Assembly: GCF_003664035.1 (NCBI RefSeq)
Contig: NZ_RCCK01000011.1
Coordinates: forward strand, 372,001 to 436,000
Length of the DNA stretch: 64,000 nucleotides
Direction: 5' to 3'
Source of the DNA: Pedobacter alluvionis
GTDB lineage: Bacteria > Bacteroidota > Bacteroidia > Sphingobacteriales > Sphingobacteriaceae
Shown here: piece after piece, positions 18,044 through 26,539 of the stretch
Layout: each line of letters begins with the position of its first letter
How positions within the stretch are numbered: position 1 is the stretch's first letter
Notes under the pieces: generated by a model
The model's database searches: none
Told to the model about the DNA's origin: nothing
The model's input: the letters and a program-made list of their open reading frames with translations, nothing else
Made by a program: the position numbers and the translations under genes

Positions 18044-18775
18044 GTGAGTACCGAAAATTCTAAATTCAAAGACTTCAATTTTGCTGAAGGCGAATTGCTT
18101 TTAATTAATAAACCATACAAATGGACTTCATTTGATGTGGTGGGCAAAATCCGTAATTCTTTAAAACCACTAAAACTAAAGGTTGGTCATGCCGGCACTT
18201 TAGATCCCCTTGCTACAGGTTTGTTAATTATCTGCACCGGCAAGCTAACGAAACAGATAGACACTTTTCAGGCTGAAGAGAAAGAATATACCGGTACCAT
18301 GATTTTGGGCGCTACTACCCCATCATTCGATATGGAAACGGAGGTTGATCAAACTTTCGAGATCAGCCGCATTAATGAACAAGAAATTTATGCTGCCTGC
18401 AAACCATTTATAGGCGATATTGAACAATATCCACCTGCACATTCAGCAGTGAAGGTAAACGGCGAACGTTTATATGTAAAAGCAAGATTAGGTGAAGAAG
18501 TTGAATTACGTAAACGTTTTGTAAGCGTTCCGGAATTTGATATAACACGGATCGAACTGCCAGAAATAGATTTCAGGATTGTGTGTAGCAAAGGCACTTA
18601 CATCCGCTCCTTAATATCCGATTTTGGTAAAACTTTAAATAACGGCGCTTATCTTTCTAAACTTACCCGTACCCGAAGCGGAAACTTTTTACTAAAAGAT
18701 GCATTTGAGGTATTAGAACTTGTTAATTATATTCGCAGTAAGAAAGAAGAAGCTAAAACTGAAACAGAAGCATGA
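18044..18775 (+). CDS. truB: tRNA pseudouridine(55) synthase
   Basis: A 243-residue enzyme that makes pseudouridine 55 in the T-loop of tRNAs. Catalytic Asp54 lies in GHAGTLDPLATGLLIICTGK (residues 48-67), and KPYKWTSFDVVGKIR (23-37) is the conserved opening. The GTG at 18044 is the best start: it gives the expected N terminus and lies just after a -7 box. The final ATGA overlaps the start of the YitT-family gene. Length is short, as expected without a C-terminal PUA domain. Confidence 0.95.
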   Translation: MSTENSKFKDFNFAEGELLLINKPYKWTSFDVVGKIRNSLKPLKLKVGHAGTLDPLATGLLIICTGKLTKQIDTFQAEEKEYTGTMILGATTPSFDMETEVDQTFEISRINEQEIYAACKPFIGDIEQYPPAHSAVKVNGERLYVKARLGEEVELRKRFVSVPEFDITRIELPEIDFRIVCSKGTYIRSLISDFGKTLNNGAYLSKLTRTRSGNFLLKDAFEVLELVNYIRSKKEEAKTETEA

Positions 18776-19632
18776 ACCGAATCAAAAACAGGCACACCAG
18801 ACTTATAAAAGAAATTCTTTTAATTATTGCAGGTGTAACTTCGGCGTGTTTTGGCCTAAAAAGCTTTTTAATGCCAAGCCATTTTATTGACGGTGGTGTT
18901 ACCGGTATTTCCCTTTTGTTAAGCACCTTAACTGGCTGGAATTTATCATACCTCATTGCCATCATCAATATCCCATTTGTAATTTTAGGTTACAGGCAAA
19001 TTGGCAAAAGCTTTGCCATCAAAACTGCTATTGCCATTGCTGCGCTTTCACTGGCACTAATTATCCTACCCTTTCAGCCCATTACACACGATAAATTGCT
19101 TATTGCATTTTTTGGCGGTTTGTTTTTAGGTGGAGGAATTGGATTGGCCATGCGTGGGGGCTGCGTAATTGATGGTACAGAAGTTTTAGCACTTTACATC
19201 AGTAAAAACAGCATTTTAACTGTTGGAAATATCATCCTGATTTTAAATATCATTATTTTTGCTTTCGCAGCTTATTTCTTAAACATCGAAACTGCGCTTT
19301 ATGCCATTCTAACATACTTATCGGCATCCAGCACTATCGATTTCATCGTAAATGGCATAGAGCAATACACCGGTGTGACCATTATTTCAGAACATCAGGA
19401 AGCCATAAAAGGATTCATTATTAGCGATATGAAACGTGGTGTTACCATTTATAAAGGTGAGGGGGGATATGGAGAAAAGAAAGATATCGATATTATTTTT
19501 ACCGTGGTGACCAAACTAGAAATGAGCAAATTACAAACTGCTATTCGTCAGATTGATCCGGATGCATTTGTGATACAACAACAAATTGCCGACTTAAAAG
19601 GCGGGGTAGTGAAACGCCATGCTTTACATTAA
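18772..19632 (+). CDS. YitT-family membrane protein (YitT_membrane and DUF2179 domains)
   Basis: A 286-residue protein with about five TM helices (residues about 15-200) followed by a soluble DUF2179 domain (about 215-275: GFIISDMKRGVTIYKGEGGY). DUF2179 domains resemble small ligand-binding beta-alpha domains. Family members are inner-membrane proteins of unsettled function. Coupled to truB by a 4-base overlap (ATGA). Confidence 0.85.
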   Translation: MNRIKNRHTRLIKEILLIIAGVTSACFGLKSFLMPSHFIDGGVTGISLLLSTLTGWNLSYLIAIINIPFVILGYRQIGKSFAIKTAIAIAALSLALIILPFQPITHDKLLIAFFGGLFLGGGIGLAMRGGCVIDGTEVLALYISKNSILTVGNIILILNIIIFAFAAYFLNIETALYAILTYLSASSTIDFIVNGIEQYTGVTIISEHQEAIKGFIISDMKRGVTIYKGEGGYGEKKDIDIIFTVVTKLEMSKLQTAIRQIDPDAFVIQQQIADLKGGVVKRHALH

Positions 19633-19643
19633 TAAATAAATAG

Positions 19644-19762
19644 GAATTTGGGCATGCCCCTAAGCTACGCAAAGGGTCGGGCTGTATGCTAAATCCCCGA
19701 GAAATTCCGATAGTTATCGGGACGAGGATACCGCTTCCATCCCTCATGCAAACCCATACCAA
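19644..19762. repeat. degenerate dispersed repeat before ribF
   Basis: GGGCATGCCCCTAAGCTACG, then AAAGGGTCGGGCTGTATGC, then CCGATAGTTATCGGGACGAG, then ACCGCTTCCATCCCTCATGC. Related in layout to 3966-4045: a GGGxxxxxCCC start, a CCGATA...TATCGG hairpin in the middle and a CATCCCTCA tail. It fills most of the gap between the YitT gene and ribF. Confidence 0.5.
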
Positions 19763-19779
19763 TAAAATAGATTTTACCA

Positions 19780-20766
19780 TTGAAAATATACCATAACCTT
19801 TCGGATTTTAAAAAATTAGATAATGCCATTGTAACCATTGGCACTTTTGATGGTGTACATTTCGGACACCAAAAAATCATTAAACAACTGGTAGAAAAAG
19901 CAAAGTCCGATAAAGGAGAAAGCGTAATATTAACTTTTTTTCCACACCCGAGAATGATTATTGATCCTGAAAACCAGGATCTAAAAATGATCAATACCAT
20001 TAATGAAAAAGCAGAAATTTTAAAAGGTTTGGGGGTAGATCATTTAATCATCACACCTTTTACCAGAGATTTCTCCAATCAGCTGCCTGAAGATTATATA
20101 AAGAACACATTGGTGAACAACATTGGCACCAGACATATTATTATTGGTTACGACCATCGGTTTGGTAAAGACCGTTCGGGCAACCTAAACGATTTGAAAG
20201 CTGCTGGCATACACTACGGCTTTACTGTGGAGGAAATTATGGAGCAGGATATCCATGACGTTGCGGTAAGCTCAACTAAAATCCGCCAGGCACTTTTGGT
20301 TGGAGATGTAAGTTTAGCTAATGATTACCTCGGCTACTCTTTTTCTATTTTTGGAAGGGTAATTAAAGGCGATAAAATAGGCAGAACAATCGGTTTTCCA
20401 ACTGCTAATATCTTTGTAGAAGAAACTTATAAACTGATTCCGGGCGATGGCATTTATGCAGTTACTGTAGAAATGAGTGCCGAATTTAAAGAAGATTCAG
20501 AATCAACAAACAGACTTCAGACTACGGACTCCGGACTTCGGACTTACAAAGGCATGGCCTACATCGGGCAGCGTCCAACCATTAATGGGATGACCAGAAA
20601 CATTGAGGTAAATATTTTCGATTTTAACCAGGAAATTTATGGACAGGACATCAAGATGAATTTCTTGAAATTCTTACGTCACGATGTAAAATTTACCGGA
20701 TTAGAAGCGCTGACCGTTCAATTGCAAAAAGATAAAGAAGCGACGCTGGATTATTTTAACAGGTAA
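19780..20766 (+). CDS. ribF: bifunctional riboflavin kinase / FAD synthetase
   Basis: A 328-residue enzyme that phosphorylates riboflavin to FMN and adenylates FMN to FAD. The N-terminal nucleotidyltransferase has GTFDGVHFGHQKI (residues 21-33) and the later SSTKIR; the C-terminal flavokinase has GRTIGFPTANI and GQRPTI. The start is a TTG at 19780; no ATG gives a complete GTFDGVH domain. Unusual: residues about 243-258 (SESTNRLQTTDSGLRT) are an extra loop encoded by the repeat-like DNA at 20506-20546, with words such as GGACTTCGGACT. The frame stays open, so the enzyme is probably functional. Confidence 0.93.
   Translation: MKIYHNLSDFKKLDNAIVTIGTFDGVHFGHQKIIKQLVEKAKSDKGESVILTFFPHPRMIIDPENQDLKMINTINEKAEILKGLGVDHLIITPFTRDFSNQLPEDYIKNTLVNNIGTRHIIIGYDHRFGKDRSGNLNDLKAAGIHYGFTVEEIMEQDIHDVAVSSTKIRQALLVGDVSLANDYLGYSFSIFGRVIKGDKIGRTIGFPTANIFVEETYKLIPGDGIYAVTVEMSAEFKEDSESTNRLQTTDSGLRTYKGMAYIGQRPTINGMTRNIEVNIFDFNQEIYGQDIKMNFLKFLRHDVKFTGLEALTVQLQKDKEATLDYFNR
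20506..20546 (+). repeat. repeat-like insertion inside ribF
   Basis: A 41-bp tract of reiterated CAGACTTC / GGACTCC / GGACTTCGGACTT words within the flavokinase-domain coding region. It is in frame and adds about 15 hydrophilic residues. Such GACTTCGGACT runs look like intergenic dispersed sequence rather than protein-coding DNA. Confidence 0.5.
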
Positions 20767-20790
20767 ATATTTTAGCTTATCAAACACGAT

Positions 20791-20874
20791 CGTCATCTCG
20801 ACTGAAACGCAGTGGAATGGAGAGATCTATCTAAACAGATTTCTCGACTTCGTTGCACTCCGCTCGAAATGACG
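20791..20874. repeat. CGTCAT/ATGACG palindromic dispersed repeat
   Basis: 84 bp with arms CGTCATCTCGACTGAAACGC... and ...CGCTCGAAATGACG, and an inner GGAGAGATCT / AGATTTCTCG pair. It lies after ribF and could also act as a transcription stop or mRNA-end structure. Confidence 0.6.
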
Positions 20875-20997
20875 GTAACTAGGGACGAGAGTGATTTTAT
20901 AAACTCAATTTTAATAATCTAAGTCAAAAGGGTATTTAAGTCTGTTTAAATCAGATTTCCCTTTCAAAAAAGCCTTATTTTGGTTATATTAGCAGCA

Positions 20998-21351
20998 ATG
21001 AGGCTTTTTTACATCATTTTCTTTCTATCTATCTCCATTAATTTTGCGGTCTTCGCATCGCAAGAACAAGGAAATGATGCCGCATTAAAAAACACTAAAA
21101 TCAGTTTCTTTTCCTGTAAAAAAAACATCAACCTTAATCTTGGTTTCAATCAGGATAATGAAAGCCTGCAAAAAGATTTTATTAACAGTTCTGTTGTAAA
21201 AATATCTTCCAGTGCTTTTGTTCTGATCACTTTTTGGCTATTTCTTTTTTTCAAGAACAAAACCATCAGTACAAAAGTTGTAATCAAAAGATTAAAGCAT
21301 AATTATTGGTGCCTGTTTAAGATGCTCTATCCAAAACATGTTTTTTGGTAA
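20998..21351 (+). CDS. small membrane protein of unknown function
   Basis: A 117-residue predicted protein starting MRLFYIIFFLSISINFAVFA, a good signal peptide cut near residue 20. A second hydrophobic segment lies at about residues 72-87 (AFVLITFWLFLFF) and the tail is basic and aromatic (KRLKHNYWCLFKMLYPKHVFW). So the central 50 residues would be periplasmic and the tail cytoplasmic. I do not recognise a family. It has isolated context between ribF and the antiporter. Coding status is moderately supported by the signal peptide and the absence of any better use for the DNA. Confidence 0.45.
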   Translation: MRLFYIIFFLSISINFAVFASQEQGNDAALKNTKISFFSCKKNINLNLGFNQDNESLQKDFINSSVVKISSSAFVLITFWLFLFFKNKTISTKVVIKRLKHNYWCLFKMLYPKHVFW

Positions 21352-21454
21352 GTAATTTCATTTTTAACCACTTCAATGTGGGTTTTCAATAAAATGCCAG
21401 GTATCAATTATATCTGGAAATAAATTATTTAAACACCATTATCTTTTTATATAG

Positions 21455-23668
21455 ATGCATTTACCCGATTTAATAGCCGATTTAGGATTAATCCTTGCTG
21501 CCGCAGGAATAACCACCCTTATATTTAAAAAAATTAAGCAGCCCCTCGTTTTGGGCTATATATTGGCTGGCCTGTTGGTTGGTTCTCATTTAGATTTTTT
21601 TCCCTCTGTTACCGATACCAAGAGTATTAACATTTGGGGCGAAATTGGTGTAATTTTCCTTTTATTCAGCCTTGGTTTAGAATTCAGCTTTAAAAAACTG
21701 GTTAAAGTTGGCGGTTCCGCTTCCATCACCGCAATTGTAAAAGTCCTTTTTATCATTCTGGCGGGTTACTTAGTTGGTAAAGCAATGGGATGGAAAGATA
21801 TGGATAGCCTGTTTTTAGGTGGAATCTTATCCATATCCTCAACCATGATTACCATAAAAGCCTTCGAAGAACTTGGCCTAAAGCATAAAAAGTTTGCCGG
21901 TCTGGTTTTCGGGGTTTTAATTGTTGAAGATCTGGTGGCTATCTTGTTATTGGTGTTGTTTTCTACTTTAGCGGTAAGTCAGCAATCGGCAGGTACAGAA
22001 ATGCTGTATTCTATCTTAAAACTAGCATTCTTTTTGGTGCTTTGGTTTTTGGGCGGAATATTTTTGATTCCTTCATTCCTTAAAGCAACCAAAAAATTAA
22101 TGAATGATGAAACCATGTTGGTGGTATCTTTAGGTTTGTGTTTGGTGATGGTATTATTGGCCGATAAGGTTGGCTTCTCTCCTGCTTTAGGTGCGTTTAT
22201 AATGGGTTCCATCTTAGCCGAAACTACACAGGCAGAAAGGATAGAACACTTAACCAAATCGGTAAAAGACTTATTTGCCGCGGTTTTCTTTGTTTCGGTT
22301 GGTATGCTGATTGATCCTGCTATGCTGGTTAAGTACTGGGTTCCAATTTTAGTGGCCACCGTGGTTATTATCTTTGGGAAAATCATATTTACCATTTTAG
22401 GTGCGTTATTGTCTGGCCAGCCGCTAAAAACTTCGGTACAGTCAGGCATGAGTTTGGCCCAAATCGGTGAGTTTTCATTCATCATTGCCTCATTAGGCTT
22501 AACCCTTAAAGTAACCAGCGATTTCCTTTACCCAATTGCTGTGGCAGCGGCAGCTATTACAACCTTTACCACACCATATCTGATTAAACTATCTGAACCT
22601 TTTTACCAGTATTTAAACCGCGTTTTACCAAAAAAATGGCTAGATGGTATAGAAAGGTACAGCTCCAGTACCGAAGGAATTACCACATTAAGCGACTGGA
22701 AAGTTTTATTAAGGTCTTATATCTTTAATACGATTATCCACTCGGTAATCATCATAGCTATCATATTTCTGGCTTACCGATATGTCCAGCCATTTATCGT
22801 GAGCAATATTGCCAATAGTTTAACCTCAATTATTATCAGCGTAGTCGTTTCCTTTATTTTAATGTCGCCGTTTTTATGGGCTTTATCAATCAGAAGAATC
22901 CAACGAACAGCCTATTCTCATCTCTGGCTAAACAAAAAGTATACCCGGGGACCATTAATTGCCATTGAATTTTTCAGAATAGCCTTAGGGATCTTCTTTG
23001 TAGGATTTTTAATGTATGAATTCTTTGACACCTGGATTGCAGCTGTAATCGCATTAGGCCTGATTATTTTAGGCATGGTTATCTTCTCCAGGAAACTGCA
23101 GTCTTTTTATGATAAACTGGAAAGACGTTTCATGTTGAATTTAAATGCCCGCGAGCATCAAAAACCTGATATTTTACCCTGGGATACCCACTTAACAGAA
23201 CTCACTGTTTCTCCTGAATCGGAAGTGGTAGGAAAAACGCTTACCGAATTAATGATCAGGGAAAAATATGGTGTAAATATTGCCCTAATCGAACGGGGAA
23301 GAAATAACATTCCAACACCAGGCAGAGATGAGCGGCTTTATCCAAACGATAAATTGTTGGTAATCGGAGCGGATGATCAGCTGGCAGCTGTTAAAGCACT
23401 TTTAGAAGTTGATGCTCCGGAAATAGCTGAAGAAAGTAATTTTCCGAATAAAGAAATGACCTTGCAAAAGGTTGTTGTTCATACCGAATCGCCTGTTTAT
23501 GGCATGAGTATCAGAAATGCAGGGATCCGCGAAAAAGCACAGGCACTAATTGTGGGTATTGAACGTGGTGCTGATAGAATATTGAATCCTTCATCAGACT
23601 TTGTGTTCGACAACGGCGATGTAATTTGGATTGTTGGGAACAATAAGAAGATTAAGGAGGTTATATAG
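21455..23668 (+). CDS. CPA2-family cation:proton antiporter with C-terminal TrkA_C domains
   Basis: A 737-residue inner-membrane protein. Residues about 1-390 are a Na+/H+ exchanger domain of the KefB/KefC type (LGLEFSFKKLVKVGG, SSTMITIKAFEELGL, ALGAFIMGSILAET, AQIGEFSFIIASLGL). A further membrane block of about four TMs spans about 425-560. Two tandem TrkA_C-like domains follow (about 590-655 and 670-737: GKTLTELMIREKYGVNIALI and GMSIRNAGIREKAQALIVGI). It probably exports K+ or Na+ in exchange for protons. No Rossmann (TrkA_N) domain is visible between membrane and TrkA_C parts, unlike classical KefB/KefC. Confidence 0.88.
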   Translation: MHLPDLIADLGLILAAAGITTLIFKKIKQPLVLGYILAGLLVGSHLDFFPSVTDTKSINIWGEIGVIFLLFSLGLEFSFKKLVKVGGSASITAIVKVLFIILAGYLVGKAMGWKDMDSLFLGGILSISSTMITIKAFEELGLKHKKFAGLVFGVLIVEDLVAILLLVLFSTLAVSQQSAGTEMLYSILKLAFFLVLWFLGGIFLIPSFLKATKKLMNDETMLVVSLGLCLVMVLLADKVGFSPALGAFIMGSILAETTQAERIEHLTKSVKDLFAAVFFVSVGMLIDPAMLVKYWVPILVATVVIIFGKIIFTILGALLSGQPLKTSVQSGMSLAQIGEFSFIIASLGLTLKVTSDFLYPIAVAAAAITTFTTPYLIKLSEPFYQYLNRVLPKKWLDGIERYSSSTEGITTLSDWKVLLRSYIFNTIIHSVIIIAIIFLAYRYVQPFIVSNIANSLTSIIISVVVSFILMSPFLWALSIRRIQRTAYSHLWLNKKYTRGPLIAIEFFRIALGIFFVGFLMYEFFDTWIAAVIALGLIILGMVIFSRKLQSFYDKLERRFMLNLNAREHQKPDILPWDTHLTELTVSPESEVVGKTLTELMIREKYGVNIALIERGRNNIPTPGRDERLYPNDKLLVIGADDQLAAVKALLEVDAPEIAEESNFPNKEMTLQKVVVHTESPVYGMSIRNAGIREKAQALIVGIERGADRILNPSSDFVFDNGDVIWIVGNNKKIKEVI

Positions 23669-23675
23669 TTTTGAT

Positions 23676-23771
23676 CGTCATTGCGAGAAGGCTTTTTCAG
23701 CCGACGAAGCAATCTTACAACGATCGCTCATAATCGAAAAGATTGCTTCGTCGTACCTCCTCGCAATGACG
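23676..23771. repeat. CGTCAT/ATGACG palindromic repeat (long hairpin)
   Basis: Arms CGTCATTGCGAGAAGG and CCTCCTCGCAATGACG, plus an inner complementary pair (CGACGAAGCAATCTT / AAGATTGCTTCGTCG) give a 96-bp near-continuous hairpin between the antiporter and the DUF2157 gene. This is the most palindromic member of the family here. Confidence 0.7.
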
Positions 23772-23805
23772 ATCTAATTTTATATCTTCGTGTATAACCT
23801 AACCT

Positions 23806-24840
23806 ATGAAAGTCGATAGAGAAAAGAGTGAATTTCTTGATGATATGATCGAGCAGTGGCAAAGTGATGGGATCATTAACGAAGAAACAGGAAATAAACT
23901 CCGCAAAAGTTATGAGGCTAAAAATTTTGATTGGCTCCGTTTAGCACAATATGCATTTTGGGTAGCCTTAGCTTGTGGTTTTATTGCTCTTGGATCTTTA
24001 TTAATTGATAATTCAATTTTAAACTACCTAAAACGAGTTTATAATACACCAAACATTGTAATTGCCTTAGTTTCTGGCGGCTTGGCCGCGTGGCTTTATA
24101 TTTTGGGTTTCAGGCGTAAGAAGAAACTGGCTCATTTAAAGTTTAGCAATGAAGCGATTGTGTTTTCTGCAATTTTACTCACGGCGAATGCAATTGCTTA
24201 TTTCGGAAAAGCGCTGGATAATGGATCTGGCAATTTCTCCATCCTCATTTTAATATCTGTTTTTATTTATGGTGCTTTAGGTTATATCTTCAATTCGCGT
24301 TTAATCTGGATTTTTGCTTTAATATCTTTAGGTGCCTGGTTTGGCACAGAAACTGGGTATTTAAGCCGTTGGAATTATTACTTCCTTGGTATGAATTACC
24401 CTTTGCGTTTCGTGGTTTTCGGAGCAGCATTAACCGCAGCATCGTTTATTATGAAAGCTTTCCCCAAAACACAAAACTTCTTTCAGGTCACCTATATTGC
24501 AGGAATGGTTTACTTGTTTGTATCACTTTGGGCCTTATCTGTATTTGGCAACTTTGCCAGTTTAGAAGAATGGTATAAGGTTAGGCAGCTGAACTTGTTT
24601 TATTGGGCATTAATTTCAGGAGCTGTTTGTGTAGCAAGTACTTTATTTGGTTTAAAACACCGGGATGAAATTGCCCGCGAATTCGGCATTACCTTTCTCT
24701 TTATTAACCTCTACACACGCTATTTTGAATACTTCTGGGACAGTTGGCATAAAGCTTTGTTTTTTTCGGTCCTGGCAGCCTCGTTTTGGTTGATAGGCAG
24801 AAAAGCGGAGAAAATATGGAATGTAGAGTTTTTGAAATAG
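23806..24840 (+). CDS. DUF2157-domain membrane protein
   Basis: A 344-residue protein: a soluble N terminus of about 45 residues (FLDDMIEQWQSDGIINEETG), as in DUF2157 proteins, then about ten predicted TM helices to the C terminus. DUF2157 proteins are integral membrane proteins without established function. A TATCTTCG -7-like box at 23783-23790 sits 15 nt before the ATG, so it probably has its own promoter just outside the palindromic repeat. Confidence 0.75.
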   Translation: MKVDREKSEFLDDMIEQWQSDGIINEETGNKLRKSYEAKNFDWLRLAQYAFWVALACGFIALGSLLIDNSILNYLKRVYNTPNIVIALVSGGLAAWLYILGFRRKKKLAHLKFSNEAIVFSAILLTANAIAYFGKALDNGSGNFSILILISVFIYGALGYIFNSRLIWIFALISLGAWFGTETGYLSRWNYYFLGMNYPLRFVVFGAALTAASFIMKAFPKTQNFFQVTYIAGMVYLFVSLWALSVFGNFASLEEWYKVRQLNLFYWALISGAVCVASTLFGLKHRDEIAREFGITFLFINLYTRYFEYFWDSWHKALFFSVLAASFWLIGRKAEKIWNVEFLK

Positions 24841-24869
24841 AATCCTGAGATTAATTAAAATACACTAAT

Positions 24870-24927
24870 CGTCATCTCGACCGTAGTGGAGAGATCTATG
24901 AATTGAAAAAGTCAGACACTGTCTGAC
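24870..24927. repeat. partial CGTCAT repeat followed by a GTCAGAC palindrome
   Basis: 24870-24900 is the left arm only of the CGTCAT family (CGTCATCTCGACCGTAGTGG...). Directly beyond, GTCAGACACTGTCTGAC (24911-24927) is a perfect 17-bp palindrome with the GTCAGA...TCTGAC outer ends of the REP-like units at 14377 and 14704. It looks like a REP unit next to a broken member of the other repeat family. Confidence 0.5.
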
Positions 24928-24986
24928 GAATTTGAAAATTTCAAAATTTCAGATCTGTTTCAAAAATTTAAAATGAATTAAAATCA

Positions 24987-25409
24987 ATGAAAATATATCA
25001 ACAATCCTTAGCACTGAGAGAAAGAAAAAGGGGGTTCCATATCATTACCGATGAGGTTGAGGATGCCTTGCCCCAAATTGACGAGATTAACATTGGTATT
25101 TGCCAGGTTTTTATACAGCACACCTCAGCTTCACTAACGATTAACGAAAATGCTGATCCTACAGTTAGGATAGATTTTGAAATGTTCTTTAATAAAACGG
25201 TTAAGGAAAACGATCCCGATTATGAGCATGACTATGAAGGATCTGACGATATGCCTGCCCATTTAAAATCGGCACTTTTGGGTAGTTCTGTAACCATCCC
25301 GATAAGAAATGGCAGATTGGCGCTTGGTACCTGGCAGGGAATTTATCTTTGCGAACACCGCAACCATGGAGGACAAAGAAGATTAATTATTACTGCCTGG
25401 GGAGAATAA
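24987..25409 (+). CDS. YjbQ/UPF0047 family protein (secondary thiamine-phosphate synthase type)
   Basis: A 140-residue single-domain protein of the UPF0047 family. Conserved pieces are HTSASLTINENADPTVR (residues about 46-62), a DDMPAHLKSALLGSSVTIPI block (about 87-106), and LGTWQGIYLCEHRN with a conserved His (about 112-125). YjbQ proteins show weak thiamine-phosphate synthase activity, but the physiological role is unsettled. It converges with the YihY gene; the two stop codons are one base apart. Confidence 0.88.
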   Translation: MKIYQQSLALRERKRGFHIITDEVEDALPQIDEINIGICQVFIQHTSASLTINENADPTVRIDFEMFFNKTVKENDPDYEHDYEGSDDMPAHLKSALLGSSVTIPIRNGRLALGTWQGIYLCEHRNHGGQRRLIITAWGE

Positions 25410-25410
25410 A

Positions 25411-26379
25411 TTATTCTTTTTTCACTTCTTCCATAATTTCAGGATGATTATCCTGTATAGATTTTCCATCCATTTCTACCTCAATTTCTTTAGTGGTAAC
25501 CGCATAATGAGAAGGGTAAATTTCTGAGCCAAAAGCAACAGCATAAGCCTTCGTAAACTCAGCCCCGAAATATAAAATAATAGAAGAATAATAAGTCCAT
25601 AAAAGCACCACAACCAATGAGCCCGTTGCACCATAAGTACTTCCCACATTGCTTTGCCCAATATAAATTGAGATGGCAAATTTGCCGATCATAAACAGGA
25701 CAGCAGTTACTATTGCTCCGGCAATTACATCACGCCATTTTATAATTGCATCGGGTAATACCTTAAATATTACGCCAAATATTAATGAAATAACAGCCAG
25801 GGTAACAATTTGGTTAACGATGTAAAATACGATAACAGATACTTCGGCAAAGCGAGCCTGTAAACGGCTGTTAAAAGCATCTAAGACTGAAGTTACAGCA
25901 AGCGAAACCAAAAGTACAAAGCCCAAACTGATAATTACCGAAAAAGACAAAAACCTGTTCTGTAACATCTTTACCCAGCCTCTTTTAGGTTTTGGTTTTA
26001 AGCCCCAAATGGTATTAATTGAATCCTGAATATCGCCAAAAACGGTAGTTGCTCCAATGAGCAGGGTGATGATACCAATAATTAAAGCGATGGTGCTTTT
26101 CCCATCCAGATACGCATTCTTAATTAATTGTTGTAAAGAAATGGCCGATTCTCTACCTAAAAACCCTTCAAGCTGGGCATAAACCTGTCCTTCAGCCATT
26201 TCCCGCCCTAAAAATATACCGCATAAGGAAATAATAACCACAAGTAGTGGAGCCATGGAAAACACCGTGTAGTAAGCTAATGAGCCGCTGAGCTTGGTTA
26301 CTTTATGATCATTAAAGCCAGTAAACGATGCTTTTAAAATGCTCCATATTCCTTTTAAAGTAATTTTATTCTTTGCCAT
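25411..26379 (-). CDS. YihY/UPF0761 family inner-membrane protein
   Basis: A 322-residue protein with six TM helices and the family signature SLAYYTVFSMAPLLVVIISLC near residues 29-49. YihY proteins were once annotated as 'ribonuclease BN', which is not supported. Role unknown, possibly transport or envelope maintenance. The C-terminal tail from about residue 295 is acidic and lies in the cytoplasm. Monocistronic. Confidence 0.88.
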   Translation of the reverse strand: MAKNKITLKGIWSILKASFTGFNDHKVTKLSGSLAYYTVFSMAPLLVVIISLCGIFLGREMAEGQVYAQLEGFLGRESAISLQQLIKNAYLDGKSTIALIIGIITLLIGATTVFGDIQDSINTIWGLKPKPKRGWVKMLQNRFLSFSVIISLGFVLLVSLAVTSVLDAFNSRLQARFAEVSVIVFYIVNQIVTLAVISLIFGVIFKVLPDAIIKWRDVIAGAIVTAVLFMIGKFAISIYIGQSNVGSTYGATGSLVVVLLWTYYSSIILYFGAEFTKAYAVAFGSEIYPSHYAVTTKEIEVEMDGKSIQDNHPEIMEEVKKE

Positions 26380-26484
26380 AAATAACCTATTTAAGATGAG
26401 ACGCCCTAAACTTAAACCGCTTATTTTTTGAATTGTTTGTTAATTAATTAACGAAGGCAAGGATATCAGGAAATCAAATGCAAC

Positions 26485-26517
26485 AAAAAAGCTCCGGTTT
26501 TAGTCGGAGCTTTTTCT
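26485..26517 (-). terminator. terminator of the alpha/beta hydrolase gene
   Basis: Stem GCTCCG / CGGAGC with loop GTTTTAGT, preceded by A6 and followed by T5, so it is potentially bidirectional. It lies 23 bp past the stop of the hydrolase gene. Confidence 0.8.
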
Positions 26518-26539
26518 TTATCGATAAGTCATTTTAGTT

